DNA of 64,000 nt from Staphylococcus succinus (GTDB taxonomy: Bacteria; Bacillota; Bacilli; Staphylococcales; Staphylococcaceae): positions 248,001-312,000 of the forward strand of contig NZ_CP118976.1 in NCBI RefSeq assembly GCF_029024945.1, written 5' to 3'. This document shows positions 47,341 through 54,612 of the stretch, in pieces (position 1 is the first letter of the stretch; every line of letters starts with the position of its first letter). The notes below the pieces were generated by a model. It did no database searches and had not been told where the DNA came from. It saw nothing but the letters and a program-made list of their open reading frames with translations. The position numbers and the translations under genes were made by a program.

Positions 47341-48102
47341 ATGAGTTATATTGTAATTAAAATAGGTGGTAGCACATTGACACATTTGCATGATTCTACC
47401 ATTGAAGATATCGCAGCATTAAAACAACAAGGTTATCACCCTATTATTGTACACGGCGGAGGTCCTTTTATTAATGAAGCATTGGCACAACGAAATGTGG
47501 ATCCAATGTTTCAAGATGGCTTAAGAGTAACTACAAGTGAGGTACTCGATGTAACTAGTCAGACTTTAATAGGTAAAGTGAATCCTGAACTTGTGAGTAA
47601 ACTAAACCGAACAACATTACAAAGTATCGGTATCAATGGTTTAGATGCGAAAATTTTTGATATCCAACCTTTGGATAAAAAATATGGTTACGTGGGAGAA
47701 CCTGTAGATATAGATACAAACGTCATCTCTGTATTGGGTGAAAGTTTTGTACCTGTCATTGCTTCAATAGGCATTAAACAAGATAGTGGCCAGTTGTATA
47801 ATATCAATGCTGATACATTGGCTTATAAAATAGCGCAAGCCTTGAATGCACCCATTTATCTACTTAGTGATATCCCGGGCGTGTTGATTGATAATAAAGT
47901 ACAATCAATACTAAATGCAGAGCGCATTAACCAATACATTGATCAAGAATTGATTTATGGTGGAATGATTCCTAAAGTACAAGATGCCATTCAAGCCATT
48001 GAGCTAGGATGCCAAAAAGTAGTAATCGCTGCGGGCAATGAACCACATATTATTCAGAAACTCCAAAGCGGTCAAAATGTTGGTACAACGATTCAACAAT
48101 AG
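47341..48102 (+). CDS. argB: Acetylglutamate kinase
   Basis: Phosphorylates N-acetylglutamate. The 253 residues have the amino-acid-kinase motifs YIVIKIGGSTL, PIIVHGGGPFINEAL and LLSDIPGVL. The short length is that of the non-hexameric class, usually not inhibited by arginine, so control is likely to be at transcription through the ARG box. Last gene of the operon, 12 bp after argJ. Confidence 0.95.
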   Translation: MSYIVIKIGGSTLTHLHDSTIEDIAALKQQGYHPIIVHGGGPFINEALAQRNVDPMFQDGLRVTTSEVLDVTSQTLIGKVNPELVSKLNRTTLQSIGINGLDAKIFDIQPLDKKYGYVGEPVDIDTNVISVLGESFVPVIASIGIKQDSGQLYNINADTLAYKIAQALNAPIYLLSDIPGVLIDNKVQSILNAERINQYIDQELIYGGMIPKVQDAIQAIELGCQKVVIAAGNEPHIIQKLQSGQNVGTTIQQ

Positions 48103-48122
48103 TATAAATATAGCGACTATAT

Positions 48123-48177
48123 GATAACATCAAACAGGGTCCCACTTAGATTAAGTGAGACCCTGTTCGATGTTATC
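48123..48177. terminator. Very long hairpin between convergent operons
   Basis: A 25-bp stem with two mismatches and a 5-nt loop (left arm GATAACATCAAACAGGGTCC..., right arm ...GACCCTGTTCGATGTTATC). No T-run follows on either strand. It may still halt transcription from argB and from the facing M20 gene. Confidence 0.6.
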
Positions 48178-48230
48178 AATTACATGGATATTTAAGATTG
48201 CTTTAGTTTGGTATCTAGCTAAAAATATAA

Positions 48231-49469
48231 CTATACTGAATGATTTTCAGAATAAGTTGTTAATAATTCGATGTAAAAATCAATGAATTTTAAATACATG
48301 TCTTTTTCTACACGTTCATTCACTTGGTGTGGCTCACTACCAGGGCCAAATACTAGGAATGGGAAAGATTCATCTTTACCGCGAAGTAAGTTAGAAGCAT
48401 CTGTTACGCCTCCGATTGGAGCAGCAAGTAAATCTTTGTTAAATGTGCGGTCACCAATGACTTTGGCTGTGTCAATTAAGCTGTTCTTACCAGTTGTAAG
48501 TACAGGTTCTAAATCTAAGTATAAGTCACTTTCTAAGTCTGCACCTTGGTTATTGTGTTTTTCAATCATTTCGTCAAATAAAGCTTTCACTTTATCATTA
48601 TCGTATTCAGGAATTGTACGAATATTGAAGTCTGCATCTGCTTCTTCAGGAACAGAATTCACCTGTACGCCACCTTTAATTAAAGTGTTACTGATAACTA
48701 AACCTTTTAGTACGTCTTCAATTTCATTTTGATCCATTGAAGATGGTAAAGCACTGCTGAATTTTTGTAATAAGTTCGTGAAATCTAAAGATTCACCTTT
48801 AACTTCTTTAGAAATTTTGGCATAAGATTCGTCAATATCTTGGATAAACTCAATAAGTGGTTTAATCGCATTAACGCCAAGAATAGGCATTGAACTATGT
48901 GCAGATCTACCAGTTGACTTGATGCGATAATCCATAGAACCTTTGTGTGCATAGACAAGCATATCTTGGCATGGTTCAGCAATTACAAGTGCGTCTACAT
49001 CATCCATATAACCTTTTTCATATAGACTTTGAGAACCTAATTGCTCCATTTCTTCACCAGTTGTAGCTAAAAACTTAATGCGTCCTTTTTTAAGGGCATT
49101 AGAATTTTTAATCTCGATTAAAGCAATTGCAAATGCTGCAAGACCTGATTTCATATCAGCTGCACCTCGACCATATAGGTAGCCGTTATCTTCAGTAAGT
49201 TTAAATGGATCATAAGTCCATTGATCACGATTACCTTCTGATACAACATCCATATGTCCAGAAATACCTATAACTGGGCTACCTTCACCGATTTCTGCAA
49301 TTAAGTTAGCGCGACGGTCATCTACTTTATCTATTGTTGACTCGATACCGTGTTGTGCAAATAATTTTTGGAAGTATTCGCAAACTTCAATTTCATTATC
49401 ATTTACTGTATTCATTTCTACAATATCTGATAAGATTTGCACTTTTTCCTCATTTGAAAATGTGCTCAT
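48231..49469 (-). CDS. M20 family deacylase (DapE/ArgE-like)
   Basis: Zinc-dependent amidohydrolase of 412 residues, commonly annotated succinyl-diaminopimelate desuccinylase. It shows the metal motifs GISGHMDVVSEG and GYLYGRGAADMKSGLAAF, the catalytic TTGEEMEQLGS, and the terminal histidine in GPGSEPHQVNE. ATG 49469 follows AAAGGAG; an in-frame upstream extension of 61 codons is hydrophobic and non-conserved, so rejected. Its place beside the arg operon makes an acetylornithine or dipeptide substrate conceivable, but staphylococci make lysine via acetylated, not succinylated, intermediates, so the true role is open. Confidence 0.87.
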   Translation of the reverse strand: MSTFSNEEKVQILSDIVEMNTVNDNEIEVCEYFQKLFAQHGIESTIDKVDDRRANLIAEIGEGSPVIGISGHMDVVSEGNRDQWTYDPFKLTEDNGYLYGRGAADMKSGLAAFAIALIEIKNSNALKKGRIKFLATTGEEMEQLGSQSLYEKGYMDDVDALVIAEPCQDMLVYAHKGSMDYRIKSTGRSAHSSMPILGVNAIKPLIEFIQDIDESYAKISKEVKGESLDFTNLLQKFSSALPSSMDQNEIEDVLKGLVISNTLIKGGVQVNSVPEEADADFNIRTIPEYDNDKVKALFDEMIEKHNNQGADLESDLYLDLEPVLTTGKNSLIDTAKVIGDRTFNKDLLAAPIGGVTDASNLLRGKDESFPFLVFGPGSEPHQVNERVEKDMYLKFIDFYIELLTTYSENHSV

Positions 49470-49801
49470 AATATACCACTCCTTTAACAAACTATATAAA
49501 GTATACATCTCAATAAATATTTTGATAAGTAAAATGCTTGCGAATAAAAAGATTATAAAAATTTTATTATTATAATGTATAATAGTTGTCAAAAAAGAAT
49601 AATTACACAAAATATATTTCAGGATGATAATAATACGAAAATTTAACTTCAAATCAATTTATGAAATAGCCATAGATAGGTAATCGTGTGCTTTTCATTT
49701 TATGACTAAGGAATAAATGATGAGTCATAAATCATTAATTAACGGAAAAGAGGAAATACTAAAGTTAAGTAAGCTTTATAAATAGAGAGGAGTGTATAGT
49801 C
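49470..49801. other. 332-bp divergent promoter region
   Basis: A minus-strand TTGACA (49587-49592) lies 17 bp from TAATAA (49564-49569), a likely promoter for the M20 gene. Nothing else clear. Confidence 0.4.
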
Positions 49802-50341
49802 ATGGCAAAAGTAGCAATTATTGCAGGGGGAAATAAAATTCAATCTCGTTTAACCGGTGTGGTAGAATATGCTAAAAATTATTTGGATTATGTAGATATC
49901 GAAACAAATGTGATACATGTGCACCAATTGAATGCGCAAGCTTTAATTACAGCTGATTTTAGTGATTCAACAATTAATAAAGCGCATGAAATTATTGCAG
50001 AATCAGATGGTATCATTATTGTTTCACCTGTATTTAAAGCAGCGTATTCAGGTATTGTAAAAACGTATTTAGATTTGTTACCACGTGATGCATTTAGAGG
50101 GAAGACAGTGTTACCTTTAGCGTTAGGTGGAACATTTGCACATGTATTAGCAATTCAATATAGTTTAGATCCAGTTATTAAAGAATTAGGTGCAGATACG
50201 ATTCATAAAGGTAGATTTATATTAGATCAACATATCTTTACCAACAAGGATGGCACATACGAATATGATGATGAAGCGAGAAATGGATTAGATAAGACAT
50301 TAAAGAAATTTGTCAGTGATAAATCACAAGTACAAGGTTAA
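49802..50341 (+). CDS. NADPH-dependent FMN reductase (SsuE-like)
   Basis: Flavodoxin-fold reductase of 179 residues: AIIAGGNKIQSRLTGVVEYA binds the FMN phosphate, and SDGIIIVSPVFKAAYSGIVK plus LPLALGGTFAH are typical of SsuE/MsuE and YdhA-like enzymes. ATG 49802 follows GAGAGGAG. SsuE usually feeds reduced FMN to a sulfonate monooxygenase, but no ssu genes are here, so the partner is unknown. Confidence 0.87.
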   Translation: MAKVAIIAGGNKIQSRLTGVVEYAKNYLDYVDIETNVIHVHQLNAQALITADFSDSTINKAHEIIAESDGIIIVSPVFKAAYSGIVKTYLDLLPRDAFRGKTVLPLALGGTFAHVLAIQYSLDPVIKELGADTIHKGRFILDQHIFTNKDGTYEYDDEARNGLDKTLKKFVSDKSQVQG

Positions 50342-50383
50342 GCAATTATACAAAGGAACGTTTATGTAAATAATAATATATAA

Positions 50384-50429
50384 GCCACGACATTGTATCT
50401 AATATGAATAGTAGATACAATGTCGTGGC
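50384..50429. terminator. Perfect 18-bp hairpin between convergent genes
   Basis: GCCACGACATTGTATCTA and its exact reverse complement around a 10-nt loop. No T-run on either side. It lies between the FMN reductase and the facing VOC gene. Confidence 0.6.
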
Positions 50430-50442
50430 GTTATGTATATAT

Positions 50443-51102
50443 TCAGGATGAAGTTAAGTGCCATTGGTCGTTTATATCATAAGTTAAGTTAAAGGCTGGC
50501 GTTTTAATTTTAATAGGATAAGCGATAGAAACCTTTTCTGAAAATAACCATTTTCTATTTTCTGGAGTGAGCAAAATATAACTTTCATCTTGTGTATCAC
50601 CAATGAAATTTAATTCATTAGGAGAAAATGGACGATGCTCATATGTGTCTAGCTGATATTGTGATAAAGCACAGTACACTTCATAGCTATCATTACAGAC
50701 GAAACCTATCTCACTTATTCTACTGAATTCAGGGTCATCTGTGATGTTGGATACCCTAGCAATCAATTCTACAACATTACCAGAAGGATCATTGAAATAC
50801 ATTGAGTGTGCAACGAATGATTCAAAGTAAGCCGTATGTCTACCTTCCTCCATAAGTAAAAATAATATATTTTGATAGTGTTGCTTCATATCATAAAAAT
50901 GATTATAAGGAATATCGATAGCAAAATGATAATATGGTTGAGATAAATCTGTTGATTTCATAAATTTTAATTCTGTTTCCCCAATATGAACAATAAATGT
51001 ATCTTGATTAATGACTTGAACAGGGCATTCCAATGTTTCATCATAAAATTGTAATGTTTCATCAAAGTTTGAAGTTAATAATGTAATACTTTCAAATTTC
51101 AT
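50443..51102 (-). CDS. VOC-superfamily protein (two glyoxalase-like modules)
   Basis: A 219-residue protein with a first module MKFESITLLTSNFDETLQFY ... AYFESFVAHSMYFNDPSGNV and a metal-ligand-like VVELIAR, and a second, weaker module (SEIGFVCNDSYEVYCALSQY onward). Could be a glyoxalase, dioxygenase or binding protein. ATG 51102 gives the family start; three GGGAT repeats upstream make the ribosome site unclear and an in-frame start at 51135 is possible. Confidence 0.78.
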   Translation of the reverse strand: MKFESITLLTSNFDETLQFYDETLECPVQVINQDTFIVHIGETELKFMKSTDLSQPYYHFAIDIPYNHFYDMKQHYQNILFLLMEEGRHTAYFESFVAHSMYFNDPSGNVVELIARVSNITDDPEFSRISEIGFVCNDSYEVYCALSQYQLDTYEHRPFSPNELNFIGDTQDESYILLTPENRKWLFSEKVSIAYPIKIKTPAFNLTYDINDQWHLTSS

Positions 51103-51467
51103 ATATTCATCCCATCCCATCCCAAGGTTTAGCACATAACTATAATTAAGTAATTTAACTGTACTTTATCAAATTAATAAGAAAAATGATAATATTAAGA
51201 ATTTATAAAGTGAAAATATACTTAATAAATTTCAAATTTCTAAAAATATGTTGTTTAAGTAGCGTTGTAATATATAAAACTTTTAGATAGAATGATGAAA
51301 TGAAAACGTGCTGGAAAATTATATAACGAAAAAAAGTGAAACAAAACGAAAATAAATTTGCATTATTAGAAAAAATGAAATAATATTATATCAATAAATG
51401 AAAGCGTTTTCTAAAATGTATTAAGCATATAGAGAGTTCTAATTTATTTCATAGGGGTGTGTTAAGT
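51103..51467. other. 365-bp divergent intergenic region
   Basis: A+T-rich promoter region of the VOC gene and the MFS permease. Its only clear element is the cre site at 51397-51413. Confidence 0.5.
51397..51413 (+). promoter_or_regulatory. cre site upstream of the polyol-type permease
   Basis: AATGAAAGCGTTTTCTA fits WTGNAARCGNWWWCW. Its position 55 bp before the start codon suggests CcpA repression of a carbohydrate transporter. Confidence 0.65.
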
Positions 51468-52721
51468 ATGAATGGAAAATTGGCTAAGATGGGGATGCCA
51501 CCAACTTTATTATGGGGGTATATTGGCGTACTTATATTTATGATGGGCGATGGTTTAGAGCTTGCTTGGATCAGCCCATACTTACATGATCACGGTTTAT
51601 CAGTGCAACAAACAGCAATTTTAACTACTTGTTATGGTGTGACAATTGCAATAGGTTCATGGCTTTCGGGTGTACTTGTTGAAATTATTGGACCGCGAAA
51701 AGTGATGTTAATAGGGACAGGGTTATATATTATTGGTCACATAATATTTGTTGGGTTTGCAATTCCTTCAATGAATTATGGCTTGATGATTCCTTCATAT
51801 GCAATACGAGGTTTTGGTTATCCATTATTTGCATATTCATTTTTAGTATGGGTTGCATATCGCTCTCCACAAAAAAGGTTGGGGGCGGCTGTTGGTTGGT
51901 TCTGGTTTGTATTCACCGGAGGATTGAGTGTGTTAGGTTCTTTCTATTCATCAATGGCTATACAATTGTTCGGTCATTTCTTTACACTGTGGACTGCGAT
52001 TGTATGGGTTCTTATAGGAACATTCTTGGCAGTATTTGTAAATAGAGATCAATTTGAAATTGAAGATAAAGGACATGGTTTCAAAGAACATTTAAAAGAA
52101 ATGAGTGCAGGTATTACAATTTTAAGAAGAGAACCACGCGTAGCAGTGGCATGTATTGTACGAATCATCAATCAGGCTGCCCAATATGCTTTTCCATTAT
52201 TTTTACCGATATATTTGGCATCAAAGGGTATTGCTACTACCACATGGTTAAATATATGGGGAACAATTTTTATAGCAAATATCATATTTAATTTAATATT
52301 TGGAGCATTGAGTGATAAAATTGGTTGGAAAAATACGATATCATATATTGGTGGAATTGGATGTGCAGTGTTTACATTAGGTTTGTATTTTGTCCCAGAA
52401 CTTTTTACAGGTAATGTATTTGTAGTAGGAACGGTCGGATTTTTATGGGGAATGTGTTTAGCAGGATTTGTGCCGATTTCTGCACTTGTACCATCACTTG
52501 TTAAAGATGGCGACAAAGGGCCAGCGATGGCTATATTAAATTTAGGGGCTGGTTTATGTGTGTTCGCTGGGCCAGGTCTCGTTGCATTATTTTATGATAG
52601 TATTGGCGTTCAAGGCATGATGTATTTAATTTTTGGACTGTATGTAGCGAGTGCAATTATGACTCGATTTTTAAAAACACCTGAAGAACGTGCAAGGGTC
52701 AAAAAGCAAGAAGCGATATAG
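51468..52721 (+). CDS. MFS permease, RbtT/DalT/CsbX (polyol transporter) family
   Basis: A 417-residue, 12-helix transporter. LLWGYIGVLIFMMGDGLELA, WISPYLHDHGLS and RGFGYPLFAYSFLVWVAYRS are shared with ribitol and arabitol permeases and Bacillus CsbX. ATG 51468 follows AGGGGTG; the in-frame GTG at 51459 overlaps that site. The upstream cre site supports a sugar or polyol substrate, but no polyol dehydrogenase lies next to it. Confidence 0.85.
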   Translation: MNGKLAKMGMPPTLLWGYIGVLIFMMGDGLELAWISPYLHDHGLSVQQTAILTTCYGVTIAIGSWLSGVLVEIIGPRKVMLIGTGLYIIGHIIFVGFAIPSMNYGLMIPSYAIRGFGYPLFAYSFLVWVAYRSPQKRLGAAVGWFWFVFTGGLSVLGSFYSSMAIQLFGHFFTLWTAIVWVLIGTFLAVFVNRDQFEIEDKGHGFKEHLKEMSAGITILRREPRVAVACIVRIINQAAQYAFPLFLPIYLASKGIATTTWLNIWGTIFIANIIFNLIFGALSDKIGWKNTISYIGGIGCAVFTLGLYFVPELFTGNVFVVGTVGFLWGMCLAGFVPISALVPSLVKDGDKGPAMAILNLGAGLCVFAGPGLVALFYDSIGVQGMMYLIFGLYVASAIMTRFLKTPEERARVKKQEAI

Positions 52722-52729
52722 CTATAAAG

Positions 52730-52767
52730 TAACCAAACGTGAGCAGCGCGTTTGGTTTTTCTTTTTC
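52730..52767 (+). terminator. Terminator after the polyol-type permease
   Basis: AACCAAACG pairs with CGTTTGGTT, then a T-rich tract. Confidence 0.8.
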
Positions 52768-52861
52768 TTAAAATTTTTACGAAATAGGTGAACCGTTTCA
52801 TAGTAAATACATATAGTGAACGTGCTTAGATAATCATAGCGATAACTGCACATAATAAAGA

Positions 52862-52892
52862 CTGTCAATAAAGCAATAAACTTTATCGACAG
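52862..52892 (-). terminator. Hairpin ending the modulin-like peptide unit
   Basis: CTGTC-ATAAAG pairs with CTTTAT-GACAG; on the minus strand it is followed by TCTTTATT. It lies about 65 bp past the peptide stop codon. Confidence 0.6.
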
Positions 52893-52955
52893 CCAAAGAG
52901 AGATCCATGACTTACTTTGAGTTTAAATAAAAATTAACAAAATAGTTATGATGCA

Positions 52956-53030
52956 TTATTTTTCTTGGAAGCCACCTGAAATAAATTGAGCAACAATCTG
53001 TTTGATTAAAGCCAAGATTTCACTGAACAT
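52956..53030 (-). CDS. Phenol-soluble-modulin-like amphipathic peptide, 24 residues
   Basis: Frame of 24 codons reading MFSEILALIKQIV then AQFISGGFQEK. A perfect GGAGGTG (53038-53044) stands 7 nt ahead of its ATG, which is strong evidence of translation. Residues 5-17 form an amphipathic helix (I5, L6, L8, I9, I12, V13, F16, I17 on one face; K10, Q11, Q15 on the other). There is no signal peptide. Size, start and composition resemble alpha-type phenol-soluble modulins of staphylococci, which are exported as formyl peptides, but I recognise no exact relative. A hairpin terminator follows. Alternatives: a bacteriocin-like or type I toxin peptide. Confidence 0.7.
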   Translation of the reverse strand: MFSEILALIKQIVAQFISGGFQEK

Positions 53031-53034
53031 ATCA

Positions 53035-53127
53035 TTACACCTCCATAAGGAAATATTTATATGTATATTGTACTTTATATTTATTGTGTACATACAAATA
53101 GTGCGCAATTCGGAAGAAATAATTCAT
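53035..53127 (-). CDS. 30-residue frame upstream of the modulin-like peptide
   Basis: ATG 53127 is preceded by AAGGAGG at 8-nt spacing, a near-perfect ribosome site. The product MNYFFRIAHYLYVHNKYK, then VQYTYKYFLMEV, is basic and rich in tyrosine, with no known family. Its stop codon overlaps the start region of the next frame and its last codons supply the GGAGGTG of the modulin-like gene, so the two are translationally coupled. It could be a real small peptide or a leader whose translation opens the second ribosome site. Confidence 0.5.
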   Translation of the reverse strand: MNYFFRIAHYLYVHNKYKVQYTYKYFLMEV

Positions 53128-53176
53128 AATTGTACCTCCTTAAGCATCTTCGATACAAAAATGCATTGAAAAATGT

Positions 53177-53199
53177 GGTAAACGTTTGTTTGGATTATA
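53177..53199 (-). promoter_or_regulatory. Promoter -10 and cre-like site of the peptide unit
   Basis: On the minus strand TATAAT lies at 53194-53199 with no good -35, and a cre-like GGTAAACGTTTGTT (plus strand 53177-53190) lies just downstream at the expected start point. A weak -35 is common in activator-dependent promoters. Confidence 0.4.
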
Positions 53200-53342
53200 T
53201 GAACAAAAGCATGAGTGTATTATTAAGCTAATATTTATAAGATTATTTAATTTTATACATAAAACAGTATATTTATACTTGATTTTTATGTTATTTACCT
53301 TTAATATGTATATTAATCTTATAAATACATTGGAGTGATGGA

Positions 53343-54374
53343 ATTGGGGCGTACACAACAGCATTAAACAAGTTACAGAGTTTTAAAGGTAAGCATTTTT
53401 TGAAAACATGTGATTTTTCAACAGACGAATTAAATACATTAATTGACTTTACTGGTGAATTAAAAGAGAAGAAAAAGCGTGGTATTCCACATCCATATTT
53501 AAAAGGGAAAAACTTAGCACTGCTATTTGAAAAGCCATCTACAAGAACACGCTCAGCATTTAGTGTAGCTGCATATGACTTAGGTGCTTATCCAGAATAT
53601 TTTGGTCAAGGTGATATCCATTTAGGTGTAAAAGAATCGACTGCAGATACTGCCAAAGTGTTAGGCAGTATGTATGATGGAATTGAATTTAGAGGTTTTC
53701 ATCAAAAAGATGTAGAATCTTTGGCAGAAAATGCAAATGTCCCAGTATGGAATGGCTTAACCAATGAATGGCATCCAACGCAAATGATTGCGGATTTCTA
53801 TACATTGAAAGAAAATTGGGGAACATTAAAAGGAAAAACGTTAACTTATGTCGGAGATGCTAGAAATAATGTAGCACATGACTTATTAGTTACTGGTGCT
53901 ATACTGGGTGTTAATGTGCATATAGCTGCGCCTAAGTCTTTACAGCCTGATGAAGCTATTCAAGCATTAGCAAAGCAGTATGCCGAACAGTCCGAAAGTG
54001 AGATATTAATCACTGATGATGTTCAACAAGCGACGTATCAAACAGATGCCATTTATACAGATGTGTGGTTTTCAATGGGTGAAGACCAATCTGTGTTGGA
54101 ACCACGTATTAATCAATTATTGCCCTATCAAGTTAATGAATCTATGTTATTGAATACAATGAATTCTGATGTGATTGTATTGCATTGTCTGCCAGCTTTT
54201 CATGATGTGAATACAGAAGTAGGACAACAAATATATGAAACATATGGTTTATCAGAAATGGAAATTACAGATGATGTGTTCAAAGGAAATCACTCAGTAG
54301 TATTTGATCAAGCTGAAAATAGATTACATTCTATAAAAGCAATCATGTCTGTAACATTAGGCGATATATTTTAA
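53343..54374 (+). CDS. argF: Ornithine carbamoyltransferase, apparently with an ATT start
   Basis: Joins carbamoyl phosphate and ornithine to citrulline, or runs in reverse in arginine breakdown. The carbamoyl-phosphate motif FEKPSTRTRSAF, the WHPTQMIADF motif, and the HCLPAF motif are intact. Homology with ArcB-type enzymes begins at SFKGKHFLKTCDFSTDEL, upstream of the first standard start codon (TTG 53400, 324 residues). The only good ribosome site, GGAG at 53332, is 7 nt from ATT 53343, giving 343 residues. ATG 53338 is out of frame. A degenerate ARG-box-like sequence lies at 53305-53322. The gene is certain; the start is inferred. Confidence 0.88.
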   Translation: MGAYTTALNKLQSFKGKHFLKTCDFSTDELNTLIDFTGELKEKKKRGIPHPYLKGKNLALLFEKPSTRTRSAFSVAAYDLGAYPEYFGQGDIHLGVKESTADTAKVLGSMYDGIEFRGFHQKDVESLAENANVPVWNGLTNEWHPTQMIADFYTLKENWGTLKGKTLTYVGDARNNVAHDLLVTGAILGVNVHIAAPKSLQPDEAIQALAKQYAEQSESEILITDDVQQATYQTDAIYTDVWFSMGEDQSVLEPRINQLLPYQVNESMLLNTMNSDVIVLHCLPAFHDVNTEVGQQIYETYGLSEMEITDDVFKGNHSVVFDQAENRLHSIKAIMSVTLGDIF

Positions 54375-54428
54375 AAAATGAACAGGTTTTGCGATTTTAA
54401 GCAAGTTCTATAATATTATTTTAATTAA

Positions 54429-54464
54429 ACCAACAAAGTATTTTTACTTTGTTGGTTTTTTGTA
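54429..54464 (+). terminator. Terminator after argF
   Basis: AACCAACAAAGTA pairs with TACTTTGTTGGTT, then a T-run. Confidence 0.88.
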
Positions 54465-54529
54465 TTTTTGAAAAAGTATTCAATAATTATGAATAAAAAT
54501 TAATAAGGGAAGGCTAATTAACTATAAAA

Positions 54530-54544
54530 TGAAAATGTTTTTCA
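54530..54544 (+). promoter_or_regulatory. cre-like palindrome upstream of the PTS gene
   Basis: TGAAAATGTTTTTCA resembles cre but is one base too long, or could be the operator of an amino-sugar regulator. 69 bp before the start codon. Confidence 0.4.
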
Positions 54545-54612
54545 TAAATAGAAATATTGTTGATTATTATTTTCTCTAACTGTATATTTAGGGGGATTAG
54601 GAGGTTAACGTT

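Noticed and set aside
49470..49652. 61-codon N-terminal extension of the M20 deacylase
   Set aside because: Hydrophobic, A+T-driven and not part of the family; ATG 49469 has AAAGGAG.
53305..53322. ARG box upstream of argF
   Set aside because: TATGTATATTAATCTTAT matches the arg-operon box at only 12 of 18 positions in very A+T-rich DNA; mentioned as weak only.
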